Part shown: positions 35,502-42,787 of the stretch, piece after piece
Layout: the number at the start of each line of letters is the position of its first letter
How positions within the stretch are numbered: position 1 is the stretch's first letter
Assembly (NCBI RefSeq): GCF_017313785.1
Contig: NZ_JAFLNL010000001.1
Coordinates: 248,001 to 312,000, forward strand
Direction: 5' to 3'
Source: Flagellimonas aurea
GTDB lineage: Bacteria > Bacteroidota > Bacteroidia > Flavobacteriales > Flavobacteriaceae
DNA: 64,000 bases
Program-made: the position numbers and the translations under genes
Notes under the pieces: model-generated
What the model saw: only the letters and a program-made list of their open reading frames with translations
Database searches by the model: none
What the model was told of the DNA's origin: nothing

Positions 35502-36752
35502 CTACCCTATTTTTTTGAATAGTACGCAAGCATTGTGTCCGCCAAAGCCAAATGTATTGCTCATGGCAACTTTCACTTCACGTTCCTGAGCCTTGTTCAA
35601 GGTCAGGTTAAGGGACGGGTCTATTTGCTCGTCCACCACACTATGATTAATGGTCGGGGGCACTAAATTGTGCTCCATTGCCAAAATTGACGCAATGGCT
35701 TCAATAGCTCCGGCCGCGCCCAACAAGTGTCCTGTCATGGACTTGGTGGAGTTGATGTTGATGTCTTTGGCATGGTCTCCGAACACCTTGGAAATAGCTT
35801 TAAGCTCGGCCACATCCCCCAGTGGTGTAGAGGTCCCGTGTGTATTGATTGCATCAACGTCCTCAGGTTTTAGGCCTGCATTCATCAAGCAGTTTTCCAT
35901 CACTTTTATCACTCCGATGCCTTCTGGATGAGGGGCGGTCATATGATAGGCATCACTTGACAATCCTCCTCCTAAAACCTCGGCATATATTTTAGCTCCA
36001 CGAGCTTTCGCGTGCTCATATTCTTCAAGAATCAAGGCTCCACCTCCTTCTCCGAGCACAAATCCGTCGCGGGTTGCATCGAATGGTCTGGAAGCGGTTT
36101 CTGGACTTTCATTTCTGGTAGATAACGCGTGCATGGCATTGAATCCACCCATACCGGCAATGGTAACGGCGGCTTCACTACCTCCGGTCACGATCACATC
36201 GCAGTGGCCAAGTCTAATATAGTTCAGTGCATCGATCATGGCATTTGCCGATGATGCACAAGCAGATACCGTAGTATAGTTGGGTCCCATAAATCCATGT
36301 TTAATGGAAATATTGCCCGGTGCTATATCTGCGATCATTTTAGGAATAAAGAAGGGATTGAAGCGAGGGGTACCATCTCCCTCGGCATATCCTATTACTT
36401 CATTCTGAAAAGTTTCCAGACCACCTATTCCGGCCCCCCATACAACACCTACCCTAAACTTGTCAACAACGTTCAAGTCTATTCCCGAGTCCGCAATGGC
36501 TTCGTCGGAAGAGACCAAGGCATATTGGGCGAACCTATCCAACTTTCTTGCCTCTTTTCTATCAAAGAAGTCGTTTGGATCATATCCTTTAAGCTCACAA
36601 GCAAACTTTGTCTTAAATTTTTCGGTATCGAAATACGTAATGGGGGCAGAACCGCTCTTACCAGTCCGTAGTCCTTCCCAATAAGCTTCCAAATTGTTAC
36701 CTATAGGGGTTAACGCTCCCATTCCGGTAACTACAACTCGCTTTAACTGCAT
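35502..36752 (-). CDS. fabF: 3-oxoacyl-ACP synthase II
   Basis: A 416-residue condensing enzyme of fatty acid elongation. The catalytic triad is Cys165 (TVSACASS), His305 (NTHGTSTPLGD) and His342 (MTGHLLGAAG). The start is ATG at 36750-36752 (MQLKRVVVTGMGALTP), the family's usual beginning; the open frame upstream of it covers part of a terminator-like hairpin. It elongates acyl-ACP using malonyl-ACP in the cytoplasm. acpP lies 102 bp upstream, with a hairpin between the two genes that could lower fabF expression relative to acpP. Confidence 0.97.
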   Translation of the reverse strand: MQLKRVVVTGMGALTPIGNNLEAYWEGLRTGKSGSAPITYFDTEKFKTKFACELKGYDPNDFFDRKEARKLDRFAQYALVSSDEAIADSGIDLNVVDKFRVGVVWGAGIGGLETFQNEVIGYAEGDGTPRFNPFFIPKMIADIAPGNISIKHGFMGPNYTTVSACASSANAMIDALNYIRLGHCDVIVTGGSEAAVTIAGMGGFNAMHALSTRNESPETASRPFDATRDGFVLGEGGGALILEEYEHAKARGAKIYAEVLGGGLSSDAYHMTAPHPEGIGVIKVMENCLMNAGLKPEDVDAINTHGTSTPLGDVAELKAISKVFGDHAKDININSTKSMTGHLLGAAGAIEAIASILAMEHNLVPPTINHSVVDEQIDPSLNLTLNKAQEREVKVAMSNTFGFGGHNACVLFKKIG

Positions 36753-36792
36753 TGAACTATTTTTTTTACCCTTTAGACCTAAATTATAAAAA

Positions 36793-36828
36793 AAATTATC
36801 CATGCGATAACCACCACATGGATAATTT
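36793..36828 (-). terminator. hairpin and T-run between acpP and fabF (partial terminator)
   Basis: A perfect 12-bp inverted repeat joins 36793-36804 and 36817-36828 around a 12-nt loop. On the minus strand, the second arm runs directly into eight T. This is an intrinsic terminator shape 26 bp after the acpP stop and 40 bp ahead of fabF. Confidence 0.72.
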
Positions 36829-36854
36829 ATAATCTTTAGCGATATATCATATAA

Positions 36855-37088
36855 TTACTTAGCTTCTTCGATGTAGCTAATGGCCTGACCAACAGTGGCA
36901 ATGTTCTCTGCTTGGTCATCTGGTATTTGGATATCAAATTCTTTCTCAAACTCCATGATAAGTTCAACAGTGTCCAAGGAATCCGCTCCTAAGTCGTTGG
37001 TAAAGCTAGCTTCAGCTACAACTTCATTCTCATCTACACCTAGTTTATCAACGATGATAGCCTTTACTCTTGATGCAATGTCTGACAT
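36855..37088 (-). CDS. acpP: acyl carrier protein
   Basis: A 77-residue acidic four-helix protein that carries growing acyl chains. The phosphopantetheine serine is Ser37 in [12 protein letters not shown]. Length and sequence are standard for the housekeeping ACP. It is the first gene of a minus-strand group with fabF and rnc. A perfect -7 box lies 34-41 bp upstream of its start, and a hairpin with a T-run follows the gene, which would give more acpP than fabF transcript. Confidence 0.97.
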   Translation of the reverse strand: MSDIASRVKAIIVDKLGVDENEVVAEASFTNDLGADSLDTVELIMEFEKEFDIQIPDDQAENIATVGQAISYIEEAK

Positions 37089-37121
37089 AATTATTGTGGT
37101 TTTAAAAATTTAAATCGTTGG

Positions 37122-37129
37122 CAAAAATA
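37122..37129 (-). promoter_or_regulatory. flavobacterial -7 box of acpP
   Basis: On the minus strand this reads TATTTTTG, an exact TAnnTTTG match, followed by a leader of about 28 nt before the acpP ATG. No clear -33 TTTG is seen. Confidence 0.6.
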
Positions 37130-37146
37130 TAAAACTTTGGATTAAA

Positions 37147-37199
37147 TACACTATTTGTCGATAAAATGTGATGCAAAATAAACATCTTAAAATAGTGTA
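37147..37199. repeat. 10-bp inverted repeat between acpP and purN
   Basis: TACACTATTT (37147-37156) recurs as its exact inverse AAATAGTGTA (37190-37199), 33 bp apart, between the two divergent promoters. Each arm lies just upstream of one promoter. It could be a pair of operator half-sites; this is inference. Confidence 0.45.
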
Positions 37200-37250
37200 C
37201 CTTACTTTAGCCGACGTAATTTAGTCCAAAAACCTATCAATTCCTAACGA

Positions 37251-37814
37251 ATGAAACGAATTGTAATCTTCGCATCGGGCAGTGGGTCCAATGCAGAAAA
37301 TATTATATCATTTTTTCGTGAAAAACCAGAGGTAACCGTTGCTGCAGTGCTTACCAACAAACAAACGGCAACAGTTCTTGACCGCTGCGAAAGGTTGAAT
37401 GTACCTGCATTTTATTTTAATAAGACCGCCTTTAGGGATTCGGATGCGGTTGTACATCTTTTGCAGGGACTCAACATAGATTTAATTGTACTTGCCGGCT
37501 TTCTTTGGAAGATTCCCTCCAACCTCATCGAGGCATTTCCGGATAAAATCATCAATATTCACCCCGCCCTGTTGCCCAAATACGGAGGAAAGGGAATGTA
37601 CGGGGACAGGGTCCATCAAGCCGTAAAAGAAAACAAGGAATCCGAAACGGGCATCACCATACATTATGTAAACGAAAATTATGATGAGGGAGCCATCATC
37701 TTTCAAGCTAAAACCGGTGTTGTTCCTTCGGACGATGCAAGTTCCATTGCCCAAAAAGTGCATCAACTCGAATATGAACATTTCCCGAAAGTGATAGAAA
37801 AACTATTGTCCTGA
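37251..37814 (+). CDS. purN: phosphoribosylglycinamide formyltransferase
   Basis: A 187-residue enzyme that transfers a formyl group from 10-formyl-tetrahydrofolate to GAR, the third step of purine synthesis. The N-terminal phosphate loop is ASGSGSNAENI. The catalytic Asn-His-Asp set is visible as NIHPALLP and, further on, NYDEGAIIF, with HYVNE between. It is divergent from acpP, and its stop shares one base with the RNase H start (TGATG). A TACTTTAG box at 37203-37210 is one base off the -7 consensus. Confidence 0.96.
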   Translation: MKRIVIFASGSGSNAENIISFFREKPEVTVAAVLTNKQTATVLDRCERLNVPAFYFNKTAFRDSDAVVHLLQGLNIDLIVLAGFLWKIPSNLIEAFPDKIINIHPALLPKYGGKGMYGDRVHQAVKENKESETGITIHYVNENYDEGAIIFQAKTGVVPSDDASSIAQKVHQLEYEHFPKVIEKLLS

Positions 37815-38449
37815 TGGCCAAAAAGAAAAAATTTTATGTAGTGTGGCAGGGCAAACACCCTGGAATTTTTGAGTCTTGGAAAGATTGCAAAGCCCAGATT
37901 GAGGGATATAAAGGTGCCCAATACAAATCGTTCGCCACATTTGAGGAGGCGAAGAAGGCCTACAATGGGAATTATCAGGACTATAAGGGAAAATCCAAGG
38001 GAAAAAGCGAACTTTCCCCGGAAGAACTCCTTAAAATAGGAGATCCCAATTACAATTCCATTGCCGTAGACGCGGCATCCAGTGGAAATCCAGGAAAAAT
38101 GGAGTATCGCGGTGTGGACACCAAAACCAAAAAGGTGCTTTTTCATCAAGGTCCCTTCGAGCAGGGAACCAGCAATGTTGGCGAGTTTCTTGCACTTGTT
38201 CACGGACTTGCATTTTTACAACAGAAAAAGAGCGAGCGTATTTTGTATTCCGATTCCCGTATCGCCATTGGTTGGGTACGGAAGAAAAAATGCGGTACCA
38301 AACTGGTGAAGAATGCAAAAAATGCCCAGTTGTTCGAACTTATCGAGCGCGCGGAGAACTGGTTAAAAAAGAACCGTTTCAATACCCCGATCGTAAAGTG
38401 GGAGACCAAGGCATGGGGCGAAATCCCTGCCGATTTTGGCAGAAAATAA
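37814..38449 (+). CDS. ribonuclease H1 with viroplasmin-type N-terminal domain
   Basis: A 211-residue enzyme. The first 50 residues (KKKFYVVWQGKHPGIFESWK) are the RNA/DNA-hybrid-binding domain found in eukaryotic RNase H1 and viroplasmin. The catalytic fold follows: first Asp in AVDAASSGNPG, Glu in NVGEFLALVHG, Asp in LYSDSRIAIGW and a C-terminal Asp in PADFGRK. The enzyme cleaves RNA in RNA-DNA hybrids during replication. The start overlaps purN by 1 nt, so it is translated from the same mRNA. Confidence 0.93.
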   Translation: MAKKKKFYVVWQGKHPGIFESWKDCKAQIEGYKGAQYKSFATFEEAKKAYNGNYQDYKGKSKGKSELSPEELLKIGDPNYNSIAVDAASSGNPGKMEYRGVDTKTKKVLFHQGPFEQGTSNVGEFLALVHGLAFLQQKKSERILYSDSRIAIGWVRKKKCGTKLVKNAKNAQLFELIERAENWLKKNRFNTPIVKWETKAWGEIPADFGRK

Positions 38450-38476
38450 ACCTTTGCACGAACAAAGAAGCCTTTA

Positions 38477-38509
38477 TTTGATAATTGGAACATCCATACC
38501 GTATATTTG
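38477..38509 (+). promoter_or_regulatory. promoter of the PfkB-type kinase gene
   Basis: TTTG at 38477-38480, 21 nt, then TATATTTG at 38502-38509: a full Bacteroidota promoter. Transcription should start near 38515, about 11 nt before the ATG. Confidence 0.75.
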
Positions 38510-38525
38510 CACCAAAAATTAGGGA

Positions 38526-39452
38526 ATGGGCAAATTACTGATTGTGGGAACCATGGCTTTTGATGCCATTGAAACACCGTTCGGGAAAACAGGAAAAATA
38601 TTGGGGGGCGCCGGCACCTTTATCGGTTTGGCAGCTTCGCAATTTAAAATAGATTCCGCGATTGTATCCGTAGTGGGAGATGATTTTCCACAATCTTACA
38701 TGGATATCTTAAAAAACAAGAACATAGACCTTTCAGGTGTTGAAGTAGTGAAAGGAGGCAAAACCTTCTTTTGGAAAGGAAAGTACCATAACGACCTAAA
38801 TTCCAGGGATACTTTAGCCACAGAATTGAATACATTGGCGGACTTTAACCCCGTTGTTCCCAAGGATTATACCGATGCCGATATCGTAATGCTCGGTAAC
38901 CTTCATCCTAATATCCAACTGAGTGTAATTAATCAGATGGAAAAACGACCAAAGCTAATAGTTTTGGATACCATGAACTTTTGGATGGACAACACTTGGG
39001 ATGAATTGATGACGGTGATTTCAAAAATCGACGTCATTACCATTAATGATGAAGAGGCGAGACAGATGACCAATGAATATTCCTTGGTCAAGGCCGCCGC
39101 AAAGATTCAGGAAATGGGCCCCAAATATGTGGTCATCAAAAAGGGCGAGCACGGTGCGCTTTTGTTCCACAAGGACAATATTTTCTTTGCCCCTGCACTG
39201 CCCTTGGAGGAGGTTTTTGACCCTACCGGTGCCGGAGACACCTTTGCAGGTGGCTTTGCCGGGTATTTGACCGAGTCGGAAAACATTTCTTTTGAGAGTA
39301 TGAAAAATGCCATAATCCATGGTTCCAACTTGGCATCGTTCTGTGTGGAAAAATTTGGCACGGATCGGATGGTCGATTTAAAAAAGAGCGAGGTCAAGGC
39401 CCGCTTGTTACAATTTAGAGAGTTGACGCAGTTCAATATAGAATTAACATAA
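38526..39452 (+). CDS. PfkB-family sugar/nucleoside kinase
   Basis: A 308-residue ribokinase-fold enzyme. The N-terminal glycine motif is ILGGAGTFIGLAA at residues 25-37, and the C-terminal signature DPTGAGDTFAGG has the catalytic base Asp238. Such kinases phosphorylate ribose, adenosine, fructose derivatives or similar compounds. Position next to purN and the PurF-like gene would fit a nucleoside or ribose substrate, but the residues that decide this are not diagnostic. It has its own promoter at 38477-38509 and a terminator just after the stop. Confidence 0.92.
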   Translation: MGKLLIVGTMAFDAIETPFGKTGKILGGAGTFIGLAASQFKIDSAIVSVVGDDFPQSYMDILKNKNIDLSGVEVVKGGKTFFWKGKYHNDLNSRDTLATELNTLADFNPVVPKDYTDADIVMLGNLHPNIQLSVINQMEKRPKLIVLDTMNFWMDNTWDELMTVISKIDVITINDEEARQMTNEYSLVKAAAKIQEMGPKYVVIKKGEHGALLFHKDNIFFAPALPLEEVFDPTGAGDTFAGGFAGYLTESENISFESMKNAIIHGSNLASFCVEKFGTDRMVDLKKSEVKARLLQFRELTQFNIELT

Positions 39453-39457
39453 TGTTT

Positions 39458-39476
39458 GCCCTGAAAGTTTCGGGGC
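39458..39476 (+). terminator. terminator or attenuator between the PfkB kinase and PurF-like genes
   Basis: An 8-bp stem with one T/G pair (39458-39465 with 39469-39476) and a 3-nt loop is followed by six T. It ends 18 bp before the ATG of the PurF-like gene. Confidence 0.8.
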
Positions 39477-39494
39477 TTTTTTATTTGTATTGTT

Positions 39495-41393
39495 ATGAGT
39501 GATCCCATTAAGCACGAATGCGGAATATCATTGATCCGTTTGCTTAAACCCCTGGAGTACTACAAAGAAAAGTACGGTACGGCTTTTTACGGCGTAAACA
39601 AGATGTACCTAATGATGGAGAAGCAGCACAACCGAGGACAAGATGGTGCCGGTTTTGCAAGTATAAAAATGGACATGCAGCCCGGTGAGCGCTACATGAG
39701 CCGTGTAAGGTCGGCAGAACAGCAACCCATTCAGGATATTTTTGCCCAGATCAACAACCGTATCAATACGGCATTGACTGAAAACCCGGAACGCGAGAAC
39801 GATGTTGACTGGCAAAAAAAGAACATACCTTATATTGGCGAACTTTTAATGGGGCATGTTCGCTATGGCACCTTCGGAAAGAACAGCATCGAGAGCGTTC
39901 ATCCCTTTTTAAGGCAGAACAACTGGATGCACCGTAACCTTATTGTCGCCGGAAACTTCAACATGACCAACGTGGATGAACTCTTCGGCAATTTGGTGGA
40001 ACTGGGACAGCATCCCAAGGAAAAGGCCGACACGGTTACCGTAATGGAAAAAATCGGTCACTTTTTGGATGATGCCGTAGCCAAGCTTTACAAGCAGATC
40101 AAAAAAGAAGGATATACGAAAAGGGAAGCCTCCGCATTGATAGCCGAGCGCTTGAACGTTGCCAAAATTTTGAGAAAAGCTTCAAAAAACTGGGACGGTG
40201 GATACGCTATGAGCGGACTTATCGGACACGGTGATGCCTTTGTAATGCGTGACCCTGCCGGTATTCGACCAGCTTATTACTACCAAGATGATGAAGTGGT
40301 GGTCGTGGCATCGGAACGTCCGGTGATACAAACCGTGTTCAATGTTAATTTTGATGATGTACACGAACTGGACCCCGGACATGCCGTAATCGTGAAGAAG
40401 AGCGGTTCCATGGCCTTAAAGAAAATCTTGGAGCCGACCGAACGCAAAGCCTGTTCATTTGAGCGCATTTATTTCTCAAGAGGCAGTGACAAGGAAATCT
40501 ATCAGGAAAGAAAAAAACTGGGGAAACTTGTGTTCCCAGAAATATTGAAGTCCATTGACAACGATTTGGAGAACACCGTTTTCTCCTATATCCCCAACAC
40601 GGCGGAGACATCGTTCTTTGGAATGGTGAAAGAGGCCCAGAATTACCTCAACAAGAAAAAGGAGGAACAAATTTTGGCTCTGGGCTCCAAGATGACCGCA
40701 GAGGAACTTCATAAGATATTGAATATTCGTCCCCGTATTGAAAAAGTGGCCATTAAGGATGCCAAACTGCGAACTTTTATCACCCAAGACAGTAGCAGGG
40801 ACGATTTGGTGACCCACGTTTATGATATTTCGTACGGTTCCGTAAAACCAACGGACAATCTCGTCATTATAGATGATAGTATTGTTCGGGGAACTACCTT
40901 AAAACGAAGTATCCTTAAAATTCTGGACAGGTTATCTCCCCAGAAAATAGTTGTAGTCTCCTCTGCTCCACAAATTCGATATCCGGACTGTTACGGGATC
41001 GATATGGCCCGATTGGAGGATTTTGTAGCGTTTAGGGCAGCGCTTGCGCTCCATGAAGAGCACGGCACTTCGCATAAAATAAAGGAGATTTATGAAAAGT
41101 GTCTCACACAGACCAATCCTTCCAATAAAAATGCGGTGAACTATGTGCAGGAGTTTTATGCCCCGTTCAGTGCTAAACAGATTTCACGTAAAATTGGCGA
41201 AATCTTAAGTCCGGAAGGCATCAATGCAGAAGTTGAGATCATATATCAAACTATTGAAGGTTTGCACAGTGCCTGCCCAAAAAACCTTGGGGATTGGTAT
41301 TTCACTGGAAACTATCCAACCCCGGGCGGCAACAGGGTGGTAAACAAGGCGTTCGTCAACTTTTTCGAGGGTAAAAAGGAAAGAGCCTATTAG
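39495..41393 (+). CDS. long-form amidophosphoribosyltransferase (PurF-like)
   Basis: A 632-residue class II glutamine amidotransferase joined to a phosphoribosyltransferase domain. Cys9 in HECGIS is the glutaminase nucleophile and would be exposed after cleavage of a short propeptide, as in PurF. The PRPP-binding signature is VIIDDSIVRGTT near residues 457-468. It is over 100 residues longer than E. coli PurF; the extra length lies mainly in insertions such as 180-230 and 390-440. Flavobacteria often carry this long form alongside a normal PurF. It makes phosphoribosylamine if it works as PurF does; the precise role of the long form is not known to me. A terminator hairpin stands just ahead of the start. 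Confidence 0.85.
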   Translation: MSDPIKHECGISLIRLLKPLEYYKEKYGTAFYGVNKMYLMMEKQHNRGQDGAGFASIKMDMQPGERYMSRVRSAEQQPIQDIFAQINNRINTALTENPERENDVDWQKKNIPYIGELLMGHVRYGTFGKNSIESVHPFLRQNNWMHRNLIVAGNFNMTNVDELFGNLVELGQHPKEKADTVTVMEKIGHFLDDAVAKLYKQIKKEGYTKREASALIAERLNVAKILRKASKNWDGGYAMSGLIGHGDAFVMRDPAGIRPAYYYQDDEVVVVASERPVIQTVFNVNFDDVHELDPGHAVIVKKSGSMALKKILEPTERKACSFERIYFSRGSDKEIYQERKKLGKLVFPEILKSIDNDLENTVFSYIPNTAETSFFGMVKEAQNYLNKKKEEQILALGSKMTAEELHKILNIRPRIEKVAIKDAKLRTFITQDSSRDDLVTHVYDISYGSVKPTDNLVIIDDSIVRGTTLKRSILKILDRLSPQKIVVVSSAPQIRYPDCYGIDMARLEDFVAFRAALALHEEHGTSHKIKEIYEKCLTQTNPSNKNAVNYVQEFYAPFSAKQISRKIGEILSPEGINAEVEIIYQTIEGLHSACPKNLGDWYFTGNYPTPGGNRVVNKAFVNFFEGKKERAY

Positions 41394-41486
41394 GACTTAA
41401 ACCTGATAAAAGAGCACATTACCGTGCATTTTATCGATGAAACTAGCAGAATAGCGGGTTTTTATACAAACAGAAACCCACAAACC

Positions 41487-41494
41487 TACTTTAG
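41487..41494 (+). promoter_or_regulatory. -7 box of small-RNA unit 1
   Basis: TACTTTAG, one base off TAnnTTTG, ends 6 bp before the 39-nt core. A clear -33 TTTG is missing; only a T-run lies near 41459-41463. Confidence 0.5.
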
Positions 41495-41500
41495 TACTTG

Positions 41501-41576
41501 CCATAGCATAAGTAGGTTAAGTTCATGGTAAGATTTGGGGCAAAAAAGGTGGAAGCTATTCCACCTTTTTTATTTT
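41501..41576 (+). ncRNA. small RNA unit 1 of a three-member tandem family
   Basis: The conserved core occupies 41501-41539. Its 5' CCAT can pair with ATGG at positions 25-28 of the core, leaving a large loop with AAGTAGGTTAAG; the 3' part GTAAGATTTGGG is free. A 13-bp terminator stem (41542-41554 with 41559-41571, loop GCTA) follows and ends in T-rich sequence. Predicted length is about 76 nt. I do not recognise a named Rfam family. Identity over the core with units 2 and 3, against unrelated hairpins, argues for selection on the core RNA sequence. Confidence 0.78.
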
Positions 41577-41682
41577 CCGCACTTCCCAAAACGTTCTGGT
41601 TTCCCTTTGTTTTCTTGACATTTATCAATAATCGGGCCCTGTTGAACACTTCAACTGATTAAAGGGAGTTTCATCTAAAAGC

Positions 41683-41715
41683 TTGGGCACAAAAACAACA
41701 CTTGGCTTACTTTTG
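41683..41715 (+). promoter_or_regulatory. promoter of small-RNA unit 2
   Basis: TTG at 41683-41685, 22 nt, then a perfect TACTTTTG at 41708-41715. The box ends 5 bp before the core. Confidence 0.65.
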
Positions 41716-41720
41716 GAGAA

Positions 41721-41790
41721 CCATAGCATAAGTAGGTTAAGTTCATGGTAAGATTTGGGGAAAGAAGCCGGAGCATGCTCCGGCTTCTTT
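41721..41790 (+). ncRNA. small RNA unit 2 of a three-member tandem family
   Basis: The core at 41721-41759 is identical to unit 1 over all 39 nt. The hairpin is a perfect 30-nt palindrome (41761-41790), unrelated in sequence to the other two, with TTCTTT at its end. The T-run after it is weaker than in unit 1, so termination may be less complete. Predicted length is about 70 nt. The promoter box is the best of the three. Confidence 0.78.
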
Positions 41791-41877
41791 ATGTTTGACT
41801 ACCAAGGTTTTATCCATTTTATCGACGAACTGCACGTTTTCTTTTTCTTCCAAAAAGCAAAATATTTTTTAAAACCC

Positions 41878-41908
41878 TTTGTTATTTTACACAATACCAG
41901 TATTTTAG
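41878..41908 (+). promoter_or_regulatory. promoter of small-RNA unit 3
   Basis: TTTG at 41878-41881, 19 nt, then TATTTTAG at 41901-41908 (one base off consensus). The box ends 5 bp before the core. Confidence 0.65.
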
Positions 41909-41913
41909 TCTCG

Positions 41914-41986
41914 CCATAGCATAAGTAGGTTAAGTTTATGGTAAGATTTGGGACGAAAAGGGTGAGGGCTTCCTCACCCTTTTCTA
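41914..41986 (+). ncRNA. small RNA unit 3 of a three-member tandem family
   Basis: The core at 41914-41952 differs from units 1 and 2 at one position, C to T just before ATGG. That change makes the 5' stem one pair longer (CCATA with TATGG). A 13-bp stem (41955-41967 with 41972-41984, loop GCTT) follows, with TATTTT behind it. Predicted length is about 73 nt. The unit ends about 20 bp before the bidirectional hairpin of the sod gene. Confidence 0.78.
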
Positions 41987-42004
41987 TTTTAAAAAATTGA
42001 ACAC

Positions 42005-42038
42005 AAAAAAAGCCGTGCACTAAGTGCACGGCTTTTTT
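42005..42038. terminator. terminator of the superoxide dismutase gene
   Basis: A 10-bp perfect stem (42011-42020 with 42024-42033), extended by flanking A and T runs, has a 3-nt loop. It lies 20 bp after the sod stop on the minus strand and can also stop transcripts coming from the small-RNA side. Confidence 0.9.
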
Positions 42039-42058
42039 AATTATTAATCAACTAGTTC

Positions 42059-42667
42059 TTATTTGCTAGCTGCATAGTTTTCGGAAACTTTGTCCCAATT
42101 GATCACATTAAAAAATGCTGAAATGTAATCTGGTCTCAAGTTTTGGTAGTTTAGATAGTAAGCATGTTCCCATACATCCAATCCCAAAATTGGGTAACCA
42201 CCACAACCTACTCCCGGCATAATGGGGTTGTCTTGGTTTGGAGTAGAGCAAATTTCCAATTTCCCGCCTTTGTGCACGCACAACCAGGCCCAACCTGATC
42301 CAAATTGGGTTGCGGCCGCTGAAGAAAATTTCTCTTTAAAAGCGTCAAAAGAACCAAAGGCGGCATCAATTGCAGAAGCCAACTCACCTGATGGTTTTCC
42401 ACCACCGTTAGGCGACATTACTTCCCAAAAAAGACTGTGGTTGAAAAATCCACCTCCATTGTTTCTAACGGCACTGTTGGACATGTCCAATCCTTTCAAG
42501 ATCTCAACGATTCCTTTTCCTGCCAAATCGGTTCCTTCAATAGCTCCGTTCAACTTGGTTGTGTAGCCATTGTGGTGCTTGGTATGATGGATTTCCATCG
42601 TTCTTGCATCTATATGAGGTTCCAATGCATCGTATGCATACGGTAATTTTGGTAATTCAAAAGCCAT
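42059..42667 (-). CDS. superoxide dismutase, Fe/Mn family
   Basis: A 202-residue cytoplasmic enzyme that turns superoxide into oxygen and hydrogen peroxide. The four metal ligands are His27, His77, Asp164 and His168 ([13 protein letters not shown]). Residues near the metal ([11 protein letters not shown], and GSGWAWL) do not clearly separate iron from manganese use; Gln near residue 145 in STPNQDNP is the kind of position that tunes the metal. The gene is complete and single, with a strong terminator. The start is divergent from the AddA-like gene. Confidence 0.95.
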   Translation of the reverse strand: MAFELPKLPYAYDALEPHIDARTMEIHHTKHHNGYTTKLNGAIEGTDLAGKGIVEILKGLDMSNSAVRNNGGGFFNHSLFWEVMSPNGGGKPSGELASAIDAAFGSFDAFKEKFSSAAATQFGSGWAWLCVHKGGKLEICSTPNQDNPIMPGVGCGGYPILGLDVWEHAYYLNYQNLRPDYISAFFNVINWDKVSENYAASK

Positions 42668-42787
42668 AATATTCTGTTTTTTTAGGTTATTAATTCTTTT
42701 ATGTAAAAATACGATTTTAACATTTATATTCCCCTAAAACCATGTTAACATCAGGCAAGTAATCCTTATTTTGCAGGAAAAAGTCGT

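Larger units (their letters stand above)
41394..42058 (+). other. 665-bp protein-free region holding three tandem small-RNA units
   Basis: No credible protein gene lies between the PurF-like and sod genes. The stretch holds three repeats of a 39-nt core, each with its own promoter box and hairpin, plus the sod terminator. Upstream of units 1 and 3 the shared stretch CATTTTATCGAYGAA (near 41428 and 41815) suggests that the duplicated unit once included upstream sequence. Confidence 0.85.

Noticed and set aside
41403..41436. Terminator for the PurF-like gene at GCAC-ATTACC-GTGC
   Set aside because: The stem has only 4 bp and no good T-run follows, so it is too weak to list.
41525..41665. Small peptides starting MVRFG from the ATG inside each RNA core (45, 17 and 20 codons)
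   Set aside because: After five shared residues the three frames diverge and run into the terminators. A dual-function RNA is possible but not supported.
41501..41952. CRISPR-like reading of the three 39-nt repeats
   Set aside because: Spacers of about 155-180 bp are unequal, only three repeats exist, no cas genes are near, and each repeat has a promoter and hairpin.
41799..42029. 76-codon ORF on the minus strand across small-RNA unit 3
   Set aside because: It runs through a terminator hairpin, a promoter box and the conserved RNA core, and has no sensible protein pattern.
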